Shown: positions 1 through 5,341 of the stretch, piece by piece | Numbering within the stretch: the stretch's first letter is position 1 | Layout: each line of letters begins with the position of its first letter | Source of the DNA: QZKY01 sp964488675 | GTDB taxonomy: Bacteria > Pseudomonadota > Gammaproteobacteria > Burkholderiales > Burkholderiaceae_D | Direction of reading: 5' to 3' | Length of the DNA stretch: 5,341 nt | Assembly (NCBI GenBank): GCA_964488675.1 | Contig: CAZAWA010000114.1 | Location: 1 to 5,341, forward strand | Notes under the pieces: model-generated | Seen by the model: the letters and a program-made list of their open reading frames with translations, nothing else | Database searches by the model: none | Told to the model about the DNA's origin: nothing | Translations under genes and position numbers: made by a program

Positions 1-674
1 TGCTGCGCAAGACCGACTACGACAATGTGCCGATCAAGCCGCAGCGCGTCTATCAGGAAATGAACCAGTATTTCGGCAAGGATGTTCGCTATGTGACTTC
101 CATCGGCCTGTCGCAAATTGCTGCCGCACAGCACCTGCATGTCTATCAACCGCGCAGCTGGATCAACTGCGGTCAGGCCGGTCCGCTGGGCTGGACCATT
201 TCTGCGGCACTCGGCGTGCGCGCCGCCGATCCGGTTGGCGATATCGTTGCAATTTCCGGCGACTTCGACTTCCAGTTCATGATCGAGGAATTCGCAGTTG
301 GTGCGCAATTCAAGATGCCTTACATGCACATCGTGGTAAACAACTCCTACCTCGGTCTGATCCGTCAGGGTCAGCTTGGCTTTAACGATCTTGACTATTG
401 TGTGCAGCTGGCATTCGACAACATCAACGCGCCGGAAGTCAACGGTTACGGCATCGACTTCGTCACCGTGGTCGAAGGTCTGGGCTGCAAGGGCATCCGC
501 GTATTCAAGCCGGAAGACATCATCCCGGCCTTCGAAAAGGCCCGCGAACTGATGGCACAGTACCAAGTGCCCGTCATGGTTGAAATCATCCTCGAGCGCG
601 TCACCAACATCCCAATGGGCGGCGACATCGACAAGATCAACGAGTTCGGCGGCGCCATCGACATTACTGAGTAA
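1..674 (+). CDS. gcl: Glyoxylate carboligase (tartronate-semialdehyde synthase), C-terminal part; 5' end outside window
   Basis: This ThDP- and FAD-dependent cytosolic enzyme condenses two glyoxylates to tartronate semialdehyde and CO2, the entry step of the glycerate pathway. The first complete codon is at 3, giving about 223 residues; the family is about 590 long, so the N-terminal and central domains lie upstream. The GTG at 27 is an internal Val codon, not a start, because the frame stays open with conserved residues (LRKTDYDN) before it. The ThDP/Mg2+ motif is seen as GDF, then 24 residues, then NN (codons about 258-344); the third position is Phe where most ThDP enzymes have Gly, as I recall for E. 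coli Gcl too. Other Gcl-like blocks are IGLSQIAAAQ, WINCGQAGPLGWT, NSYLGLIRQ, DYCVQLAF and VILERVTNI-like EIILERVTNI near the end. It ends in TAA, 75 nt before hyi. The activating-residue region that distinguishes Gcl from acetolactate synthase is not in the window, but overall similarity makes the call secure. Confidence 0.96.
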   Translation, partial: LRKTDYDNVPIKPQRVYQEMNQYFGKDVRYVTSIGLSQIAAAQHLHVYQPRSWINCGQAGPLGWTISAALGVRAADPVGDIVAISGDFDFQFMIEEFAVGAQFKMPYMHIVVNNSYLGLIRQGQLGFNDLDYCVQLAFDNINAPEVNGYGIDFVTVVEGLGCKGIRVFKPEDIIPAFEKARELMAQYQVPVMVEIILERVTNIPMGGDIDKINEFGGAIDITE

Positions 675-683
675 TTCCACTCC

Positions 684-713
684 AGATCGCCTGTGATGCG
701 TCACAGGCGATTT
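684..713 (+). terminator. Perfect stem-loop just after gcl (attenuator or stability hairpin)
   Basis: A perfect 11-bp inverted repeat begins 11 nt after the gcl stop: left arm ATCGCCTGTGA (686-696), loop TGCG (697-700), right arm TCACAGGCGAT (701-711). A G-T and an A-T pair could extend it to 684-713. Only three T residues (711-713) follow, so it is a poor intrinsic terminator. Since hyi begins 37 nt later on the same strand, partial termination, RNase processing or protection of the gcl 3' end are more plausible roles. The hairpin is seen directly; its function is inference. Confidence 0.6.
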
Positions 714-736
714 GCCTATGAATAACCACAACAACT

Positions 737-743
737 AGGGGGA
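737..743 (+). promoter_or_regulatory. Strong ribosome binding site for hyi
   Basis: AGGGGGA lies six bases before the ATG at 750. It is the clearest Shine-Dalgarno sequence in the window and supports that start. It lies outside the preceding hairpin, so it stays accessible when the hairpin forms. Confidence 0.75.
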
Positions 744-749
744 AATACC

Positions 750-1529
750 ATGCCAAAACTGGCTGCAAACCTGAGCATGATGTTCAACGAGGTGCCGTTC
801 ATGGATCGCTTCGACGCTGCCGCGCAAGCCGGCTTCAAGGGCGTCGAGTTCCTGTTCCCGTACGAGTTCGACCTGAACCAGATCGCCGACAAGCTCAAGG
901 CCAACAATCTGCAACTCGTGCTGCACAACCTGCCGGCCGGTAACTGGGGCGGCGGCGAACGCGGCATCACCTGCCATCCTGATCGCGTGGGCGAATTCCA
1001 GGACGGCGTTGGCAAGGGCATCGAGGCGGCAAAGAAACTGGGCGTAACCCAGTTGAATGCGCTGGCAGGAATCGCGCCGCCGGGCGCTTCCGCCGACACG
1101 GTGCGCGCGACCTTCGTATCCAACCTGAAATTTGCCTCTGACAAACTGAAAGCCGAAGGCATCCGTCTGATCACCGAGCCCATCAACACCTTCGATATTC
1201 CCGGCTTCTTCCTGAACCGCACGCAACAGGCGGTGGACATCGTCAAGGATGTCGGCTCCGACAATCTGTTCATCCAGCATGACATCTATCACATGCAGCG
1301 CATGGAAGGCGAACTGGCCAACACCATCAAAGCCAATCTGCCGCTGATCAAGCACATGCAGCTGGCCGACAATCCTGGGCGCAACGAACCAGGTACGGGC
1401 GAAATCAATTACCAGTTCCTGTTCAAGTTTATCGACGAACTGGGCTATGATGGCTGGATCGGCTGCGAATACCGTCCGAAGACGACGACGGCCGAGGGGC
1501 TGGGCTGGATCAAGGCGCACGGCGCATAA
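750..1529 (+). CDS. hyi: Hydroxypyruvate isomerase
   Basis: A cytosolic TIM-barrel enzyme of the AP-endonuclease-2/xylose-isomerase-like family that interconverts hydroxypyruvate and tartronate semialdehyde. The 259 residues match the usual length of about 258. The start MPKLAANLSMMFNEVPF is typical and is preceded by AGGGGGA. Blocks seen are AGFKGVEFLFPYE (27-39), VLHNLPAGNWGGGERG (57-72), LNALAG (102-107), ITEPINT (141-147), QHDIYHMQ (176-183), IKHMQLADNPGRNEPGTG (200-217) and GCEYRP (238-243). The metal-binding and catalytic positions expected for the family are Glu143, Asp178, Gln204 and Glu240; this ligand assignment is from family knowledge, while the residues are present here. It sits between gcl and glxR, which supports Hyi over other barrel isomerases such as OtnI, though the two families are similar. 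No truncation or frameshift is visible. Confidence 0.95.
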   Translation: MPKLAANLSMMFNEVPFMDRFDAAAQAGFKGVEFLFPYEFDLNQIADKLKANNLQLVLHNLPAGNWGGGERGITCHPDRVGEFQDGVGKGIEAAKKLGVTQLNALAGIAPPGASADTVRATFVSNLKFASDKLKAEGIRLITEPINTFDIPGFFLNRTQQAVDIVKDVGSDNLFIQHDIYHMQRMEGELANTIKANLPLIKHMQLADNPGRNEPGTGEINYQFLFKFIDELGYDGWIGCEYRPKTTTAEGLGWIKAHGA

Positions 1530-1585
1530 CTAATTCATATAACCACCCCAGTTCTCGTTGATGGGGATTGGGACTAACAAATACC

Positions 1586-1590
1586 GGAGA
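1586..1590 (+). promoter_or_regulatory. Ribosome binding site that decides the glxR start
   Basis: GGAGA lies seven bases before the ATG at 1598. The same frame is open back to a TTG at 1568, but that start would add ten residues (MGLTNTGDID) ahead of the Rossmann fold and has no good ribosome site, so 1598 is preferred. The rest of the 68-nt spacer shows only a weak 5-bp inverted repeat (CCCCA 1546-1550, TGGGG 1562-1566). Confidence 0.75.
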
Positions 1591-1597
1591 TATAGAC

Positions 1598-2485
1598 ATG
1601 GCAAAAGTAGGCTTCATTGGTCTGGGCATCATGGGTGCGCCGATGGCAGGTCATCTGCAGGCGGGCGGTCATCAACTGTTCGTCAACGACATCAAGGCAC
1701 CCCCGGCGGCATTGACCGACGGCGGCGCGGTCGCGTGCGCAACCGCTGCGGATGTGGCGAAACAGGCCGACATCATCGTCATCATGGTGCCGGACACCCC
1801 ACATGTTGACGCCGTCCTGTTCGGCGAAAACGGCATTGCCAAAGGCATTGCCAAAGGCAAGATCGTCGTCGACATGAGCTCAATCTGCCCGATCAACACC
1901 AAGGCCTTTGCCAAAAAGATCAACGACCTCGGCTGCGAGTACCTCGACGCGCCGGTGTCCGGCGGCGAAGTCGGCGCGAAAGCCGCAACCCTGACCATCA
2001 TGGTCGGCGGTTCCGAAGCCGCGTTCAACACGGTCAAGCCGCTATTCGAACTGATGGGCAAAAACATTACGCTGGTTGGCGGCAATGGCGACGGCCAGAC
2101 CACCAAGGTGGCAAACCAGATCATCGTCGCGCTGAACATTCAGGCTGTTGCTGAAGCCCTGTTGTTTGCCTCCAAGGCGGGCGCCGATCCGGCCAAAGTC
2201 CGTCAGGCACTGATGGGCGGTTTCGCCAACTCGCGCATTCTGGAAGTGCACGGCGAGCGCATGGTCAAACGCACATTCAACCCAGGCTTCCGCATCGAAC
2301 TGCACCAGAAAGACCTGAACCTGGCGCTGCAAGGTGCGCGGGCGATGAACATTTCTCTGCCCAACACCGCGATGGCGCAGGAATTGATGAACACCTGCGC
2401 TGGCAATGGTCTGTCCGGCATGGACCATTCCGCCCTGTGCCGTGCGATTGAAATCATGTCCAATCACCAGATTGCACAGGCATAA
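1598..2485 (+). CDS. glxR: 2-hydroxy-3-oxopropionate (tartronate semialdehyde) reductase
   Basis: A cytosolic NAD(P)H-dependent reductase of the 3-hydroxyisobutyrate dehydrogenase family that converts tartronate semialdehyde to D-glycerate. From ATG 1598 it has 295 residues, the usual family length. The N-terminal Rossmann motif is VGFIGLGIMGAPMAGHL (4-20), matching the family signature around the dinucleotide loop. The nucleotide-domain block VDMSSICP is at 91-98, the substrate-binding DAPVSGGEVGAK at 117-128, and the catalytic Lys is Lys170 in GQTTKVANQ (166-174). LHQKDLNLAL (235-244) belongs to the all-alpha C-terminal domain. Position after gcl and hyi favours GlxR over GarR or 3-hydroxyisobutyrate dehydrogenase, which the sequence alone would separate less firmly. 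A perfect 12-bp tandem repeat at 1832-1855 encodes GIAKGIAK but does not seem to lengthen the protein. It ends 12 nt before a strong hairpin. Confidence 0.95.
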   Translation: MAKVGFIGLGIMGAPMAGHLQAGGHQLFVNDIKAPPAALTDGGAVACATAADVAKQADIIVIMVPDTPHVDAVLFGENGIAKGIAKGKIVVDMSSICPINTKAFAKKINDLGCEYLDAPVSGGEVGAKAATLTIMVGGSEAAFNTVKPLFELMGKNITLVGGNGDGQTTKVANQIIVALNIQAVAEALLFASKAGADPAKVRQALMGGFANSRILEVHGERMVKRTFNPGFRIELHQKDLNLALQGARAMNISLPNTAMAQELMNTCAGNGLSGMDHSALCRAIEIMSNHQIAQA

Positions 2486-2496
2486 CCTGTTTGACT

Positions 2497-2528
2497 TGAC
2501 GCAATTCCCGGTTGCGGGAATTGCGTCA
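2497..2528 (+). terminator. Perfect 14-bp stem-loop after glxR
   Basis: The left arm TGACGCAATTCCCG (2497-2510) pairs without mismatch with CGGGAATTGCGTCA (2515-2528) around a GTTG loop (2511-2514). It starts 12 nt after the glxR stop. The following bases are TCCTTC, not a T-tract, and the reverse strand has none either, so classical intrinsic termination is doubtful. The next gene lies 99 nt downstream on the same strand, in the longest spacer of the window. It may separate glxR and ttuD expression by partial termination, or protect the upstream mRNA 3' end. Structure is seen; role is inferred. Confidence 0.65.
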
Positions 2529-2596
2529 TCCTTCAATACATCAGTCGACCATCAGACGGCCTGGCGCTTGCCCTCAAGGGCGGCCACGCCAAGTTG

Positions 2597-2641
2597 ATGG
2601 CCGTATCCATCACGAAAGCAATTCAAGATGCCTTCGATTAA
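2597..2641 (+). other. Possible short leader reading frame overlapping the ttuD start
   Basis: An ATG at 2597 opens a 14-codon frame (MAVSITKAIQDAFD) that ends with TAA at 2639-2641 and passes through the ttuD ATG at 2628 in another frame. The same frame is open from 2495 after a TGA at 2492-2494, and its last part reads like protein (DGLALALKGGHAK before the ATG), but no ATG or good ribosome site precedes it. It could couple ttuD translation, be a gene remnant, or be chance. Around it the RNA could fold weakly (TGGCG 2562-2566 with CGCCA 2587-2591; GCCC 2570-2573 with GGGC 2578-2581). Confidence 0.2.
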
Positions 2642-3899
2642 GAATCCCAGACAATTCCTGATCGACCTGTACTCCACGGCCGTCGCTGCCGTCAGCGCCG
2701 CCAAGTGCGAGCCGCCTTTCCTGCCCATGCCCCCTGTCGGCGGGCGCACACTGGTGGTCGGTGCTGGCAAAGGCGCTGCTGCCATGGCGAAAGCAGTCGA
2801 AGATCACTGGCAGGGAGAAATTTCCGGTTTGGTCGTGACTCGCTACGGTCACGGCGCAGACTGTAAAACGATCGAAGTGGTCGAAGCCGCGCATCCGGTG
2901 CCGGACGAAGCCGGAAGGGCTGCCGCCGGCCGCATCCTGCGGATGGTGCAGGAATTGACCGACAAGGATCTGGTGCTGTGCCTGATTTCAGGTGGCGGCT
3001 CTGCGCTGCTCGCCCTGCCTGCGCCCGGCATTTCGCTGGAGCAGAAGCAGGCGATCAACCGCGCACTCTTGCGCAGCGGCGCCACCATCTCCGAAATGAA
3101 CTGCGTGCGCAAACACCTGTCCGCCATCAAAGGTGGCCGCCTCGGTCTGGCCTGTTCGCCGGCGCGTGTGGTCACGCTGCTGATCTCCGATGTGCCGGGC
3201 GACGATCCGGGCATCATTGCCAGCGGCCCGACACTGCCTGATCCAACCACCTGCGCCGATTCGCTTGCCATCCTCGCCAAGTACGGCATCGATATTCCGG
3301 ACAATATTCGCCAGCATCTCGAATCCGGCGCAGGCGAAACGCCCAAGCCGGGTGATCCGCGTTTCGAGGGTCACAGCCATCATGTGATCGCCACTGCGCA
3401 GGATGCGCTCGAAGCAGCGGCCGATGTAGCCCGCGACGCTGGCATCATGCCTTACATCCTTTCTGACGGTATCGAGGGCGAGGCGCGCGACATCGGCCTG
3501 ATGCACGCCGCGCTGGCACGCCAGGTTGTGGCGCGCAATCAACCGTTTGGATCGCCGTGCGTGCTGATTTCCGGCGGCGAGACCACCGTCACCGTGCGTG
3601 GCAAGGGGCGCGGCGGCCGAAATGCGGAATTCCTGCTAAGCTTCGCGGTCGCCATGGACGGATACCCGAATGTCTACGCGATTGCCTGCGACACCGACGG
3701 CATCGACGGATCGGAAGATAATGCCGGTGCCGTGTATGCGCCGGATTCAGTCGCCCGTGCTGCGGAAAAGGGCATGCGCGCGGTCGCGCTGCTCGACAAC
3801 AATGACGGCTACGGCTTTTTCAGTGCGCTGGATGACCTGGTGGTCACGGGCCCGACCCGCACCAATGTCAACGATTTCCGCGCCATTTTGATACTTTAA
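2628..3899 (+). CDS. ttuD: Glycerate 2-kinase, MOFRL family (often misnamed hydroxypyruvate reductase)
   Basis: An ATP-dependent cytosolic kinase that phosphorylates D-glycerate; by family assignment the product is 2-phosphoglycerate, which enters glycolysis at enolase. The 423 residues fit the DUF4147 plus MOFRL architecture. The N-terminal domain shows VVGAGKGAAAMA (43-54, with Lys48 as likely active-site Lys), SGGGSALL (121-128), EMNCVRKHLSAIKGGRL (156-172) and SDVPGDDPGIIASGPT (187-202). The C-terminal MOFRL domain shows SGGETTVTVRGKGRGGRNAE (315-334), DTDGIDGSEDNAGA (355-368) and TGPTRTNVND (407-416). An in-frame TGA at 2595-2597 limits the start, and ATG 2628 is the first after it. Its ribosome site is weak (GAAAG at 2614-2618). 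Homologues are labelled TtuD or putative hydroxypyruvate reductase from the tartrate literature; kinase is the better call given the motifs and the flanking pyk. An unrelated GarK/GlxK-type kinase does this step in enterics. Confidence 0.93.
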   Translation: MPSIKNPRQFLIDLYSTAVAAVSAAKCEPPFLPMPPVGGRTLVVGAGKGAAAMAKAVEDHWQGEISGLVVTRYGHGADCKTIEVVEAAHPVPDEAGRAAAGRILRMVQELTDKDLVLCLISGGGSALLALPAPGISLEQKQAINRALLRSGATISEMNCVRKHLSAIKGGRLGLACSPARVVTLLISDVPGDDPGIIASGPTLPDPTTCADSLAILAKYGIDIPDNIRQHLESGAGETPKPGDPRFEGHSHHVIATAQDALEAAADVARDAGIMPYILSDGIEGEARDIGLMHAALARQVVARNQPFGSPCVLISGGETTVTVRGKGRGGRNAEFLLSFAVAMDGYPNVYAIACDTDGIDGSEDNAGAVYAPDSVARAAEKGMRAVALLDNNDGYGFFSALDDLVVTGPTRTNVNDFRAILIL

Positions 3900-3907
3900 T
3901 TTTCAGC

Positions 3908-3911
3908 AAGG
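3908..3911 (+). promoter_or_regulatory. Ribosome binding site for pyk
   Basis: AAGG lies six bases before the pyk ATG at 3918, inside an 18-nt spacer after the ttuD stop. There is no room for a conventional promoter in that spacer, so ttuD and pyk are almost certainly cotranscribed. Confidence 0.55.
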
Positions 3912-3917
3912 CACAGC

Positions 3918-5336
3918 ATGCGACGCTTAAGAAAAGCAAAAATTGTAGCTACGCTCGGTCCGGCCAGTTCCGACCGTGAAATCATTCTCGCCCTGTTCGA
4001 CGCGGGTGTCGATGTATTCCGCTTCAATTTCAGCCACGGTTCGCACGAGGATCATCGCATTCGCTATGAGGTCGTACGAGACATCGAGCGCGAAGTAGGC
4101 CGCCCGATCGCCATTCTGGCCGACATGCAAGGTCCGAAACTGCGCGTCGGCAAGTTTGCCAACAGCAAGATCATGCTGACAACCGGCGCGAAGTTCACCT
4201 TGGACCGCGACACGACCGAAGGCAATGACAAGCGCGTCTGCCTGCCGCATCCCGAACTGTTTGAAGCCATCACGGCCGGTCAAAATTTGTTGCTGGATGA
4301 TGGCAAGCTGCGCCTGAAGGTGATCGACAGCGATGGTTTCAGCATCCGCACGGAAGTCGTCACCGGCGGCGCCTTGTCGGATCGCAAGGGCGTGAATGTC
4401 CCGGATGCCATCCTGCCGATCCCCATCCTGACCGAGAAAGACCGCCGCGACCTGGATTTTGCGCTGTCGCTGGGCGTCGACTGGGTCGCACTCTCTTTCG
4501 TGCAGCAGCCGGAAGACCTGCACGAGGCGCGCCAGATCATCGCCGGGCGCGCCGGCCTGATGACCAAACTGGAAAAGCCGTCGGCTCTTGATCACCTGGA
4601 TGAAATCGTGCAGCTCTCCGACGCAGTGATGGTGGCGCGCGGCGATCTCGGCGTCGAACTGCCGCCGGAGCGCGTTCCCGGTATCCAGAAACGCATCCTG
4701 CGCGCCTGCCGTCACTATGGCAAGCCCAGCATCATCGCCACCCAGATGCTGGAGTCGATGATTCATTCGCCAACCCCGACCCGCGCCGAAGCCTCCGATG
4801 TCGCCAGCGCGATTTACGACGGCGCCGATGCAGTCATGCTATCGGCAGAATCTGCCAGCGGCTCGTACCCGGTGCAGGCGGTATCGATCATGGATCGCAT
4901 CGTCAAGGAAGTCGAGCGCGACCCGATCTACCACAAGATGCTCAGCGCGCAACAAGAACAGACGCAGATGACTCAGGGCGATGCCATCTGCGCTGCGCTG
5001 CGCCATGTGTCGCAAAACATCAGTGCCGCCGCCAGCGTCACCTATACCGCGTCCGGTCACACCAGCCTGCGCGCTGCCCGTGAACGGCCGTCCTCACACA
5101 TCCTCAGCATCACGCCGAACCTGGCAACCGCGCGCCGCATGGCGCTCACCTGGGGCGTGCATTCCGCCGTCATGGATCACGATGTTGCCGATGTTGACGA
5201 AATGGTCGCAGCCGCCTGCAAGGCTTCCGTCGAGGAAGGTTTTGCCGAGAAAGGCAACCTGATCGTCATCGCCGCCGGCATGCCCTTCGGCAAGCCCGGA
5301 TCGACCAACCTGCTGCGCATCGCAGAAGTTGAGTAA
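3918..5336 (+). CDS. pyk: Pyruvate kinase
   Basis: Cytosolic enzyme transferring phosphate from PEP to ADP to give pyruvate and ATP, closing the glyoxylate-to-pyruvate route after TtuD and enolase. The 472 residues are full length. The A-domain barrel begins with KIVATLGPAS (8-17) and RFNFSHG (35-41; Arg35, Asn37 and Ser39 match muscle Arg72, Asn74 and Ser76). The B domain lies at roughly 70-165, ending with SDRKGVNVPD (154-163). Catalytic Lys217 and metal ligand Glu219 lie in MTKLEKPSA (215-223), metal ligand Asp243 in MVARGDLGVELP (238-249), and Thr275 in IIATQMLESM (272-281). The PTRAEASDVA and VMLSAESASGSYP blocks follow (287-318). The C-terminal domain runs from about 340 and ends with GMPFGKPGSTNLL (454-466). 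Position 74 is Lys where K+-dependent enzymes have Glu. The gene name pykA or pykF cannot be decided from the sequence. Confidence 0.97.
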   Translation: MRRLRKAKIVATLGPASSDREIILALFDAGVDVFRFNFSHGSHEDHRIRYEVVRDIEREVGRPIAILADMQGPKLRVGKFANSKIMLTTGAKFTLDRDTTEGNDKRVCLPHPELFEAITAGQNLLLDDGKLRLKVIDSDGFSIRTEVVTGGALSDRKGVNVPDAILPIPILTEKDRRDLDFALSLGVDWVALSFVQQPEDLHEARQIIAGRAGLMTKLEKPSALDHLDEIVQLSDAVMVARGDLGVELPPERVPGIQKRILRACRHYGKPSIIATQMLESMIHSPTPTRAEASDVASAIYDGADAVMLSAESASGSYPVQAVSIMDRIVKEVERDPIYHKMLSAQQEQTQMTQGDAICAALRHVSQNISAAASVTYTASGHTSLRAARERPSSHILSITPNLATARRMALTWGVHSAVMDHDVADVDEMVAAACKASVEEGFAEKGNLIVIAAGMPFGKPGSTNLLRIAEVE

Positions 5337-5338
5337 TG
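5334..5338 (+). other. TAATG overlap: possible start of the next gene
   Basis: The pyk stop TAA (5334-5336) shares its last A with an ATG at 5336-5338, followed by AAT up to the window end. GAAGTTGAG just before could act as a weak ribosome site. Overlaps of this kind often mark translationally coupled genes, but only two codons are visible, so whether a gene really starts here cannot be told. Confidence 0.2.
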
Positions 5339-5341
5339 AAT

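Noticed and set aside
27..29. GTG as a possible gene start in the gcl region
   Set aside because: The frame is open to the window edge and the residues before it (LRKTDYDN) match glyoxylate carboligase, so this is an internal Val.
735..1520. Long open frame on the minus strand (261 codons) opposite hyi
   Set aside because: It mirrors hyi almost exactly, resembles no protein family I recognise, and is explained by the codon bias of hyi leaving the opposite strand free of stops.
1538..1543. TATAAC as a -10 box before glxR
   Set aside because: The bases about 17 nt upstream (GCGCAC) do not resemble a -35 box, and a short AT-rich hexamer alone is weak evidence.
1546..1566. Inverted repeat CCCCA / TGGGG in the hyi-glxR spacer
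   Set aside because: Only five pairs around an 11-nt loop with no T-tract; within chance expectation.
1568..1597. N-terminal extension of glxR from TTG 1568
   Set aside because: The ten added residues are not family-like, and GGAGA at 1586-1590 fits the ATG at 1598.
1832..1855. Perfect 12-bp tandem repeat (GGCATTGCCAAA twice) in glxR
   Set aside because: It keeps frame and encodes GIAKGIAK at a helix-turn where homologues have equal length, so it looks like chance convergence rather than a recent duplication.
2491..2524. TTGACT/TTGACG as -35 boxes for an internal promoter before ttuD
   Set aside because: No -10-like hexamer lies 16-18 nt downstream of either; the positions there are within the GC-rich hairpin arm.
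3927..4766. Long open frame on the minus strand (279 codons) opposite pyk
   Set aside because: It is antisense to the conserved pyruvate kinase core and has no recognisable domains; it is a shadow of codon bias.

Overview
The window is a compact, all-plus-strand metabolic operon from a moderately GC-rich proteobacterium. Protein style, gene order and codon use suggest a betaproteobacterium, perhaps Burkholderiales/Oxalobacteraceae; this placement is inference. Five genes follow one another with no strand switch: the 3' end of gcl (glyoxylate carboligase, 1-674), hyi (hydroxypyruvate isomerase, 750-1529), glxR (tartronate semialdehyde reductase, 1598-2485), ttuD (MOFRL-type glycerate 2-kinase, 2628-3899) and pyk (pyruvate kinase, 3918-5336). 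No mobile element, RNA gene, CRISPR array or anomalous island is visible.

Together the genes form the glycerate pathway of glyoxylate assimilation. Gcl condenses two glyoxylates to tartronate semialdehyde and CO2. Hyi interconverts tartronate semialdehyde and hydroxypyruvate. GlxR reduces tartronate semialdehyde to D-glycerate. TtuD phosphorylates glycerate, by family assignment to 2-phosphoglycerate. Housekeeping enolase would give PEP, and the linked pyruvate kinase makes pyruvate and ATP. Such a pathway serves growth on glyoxylate, glycolate, allantoin or ethylene-glycol-type substrates. The same gcl-hyi-glxR-ttuD-pyk order is known from Pseudomonas putida, so the layout itself is not new.

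The spacers are 75 nt (gcl-hyi), 68 nt (hyi-glxR), 142 nt (glxR-ttuD) and 18 nt (ttuD-pyk). Two hold perfect stem-loops without a real T-tract: an 11-bp stem after gcl (686-711) and a 14-bp stem after glxR (2497-2528). They look like attenuators, processing sites or mRNA-stability elements rather than strong intrinsic terminators. The longest spacer also holds a small overlapping reading frame that runs through the weakly ribosome-bound ttuD start.

The most informative protein-level observation is in Pyk. At the position of rabbit muscle PK Glu117 it has Lys, with Gln at 114 and Val at 120, the signature associated with K+-independent pyruvate kinases. No wholly unknown system was found; the window is largely a well-understood pathway with a few regulatory and enzymatic details worth checking.
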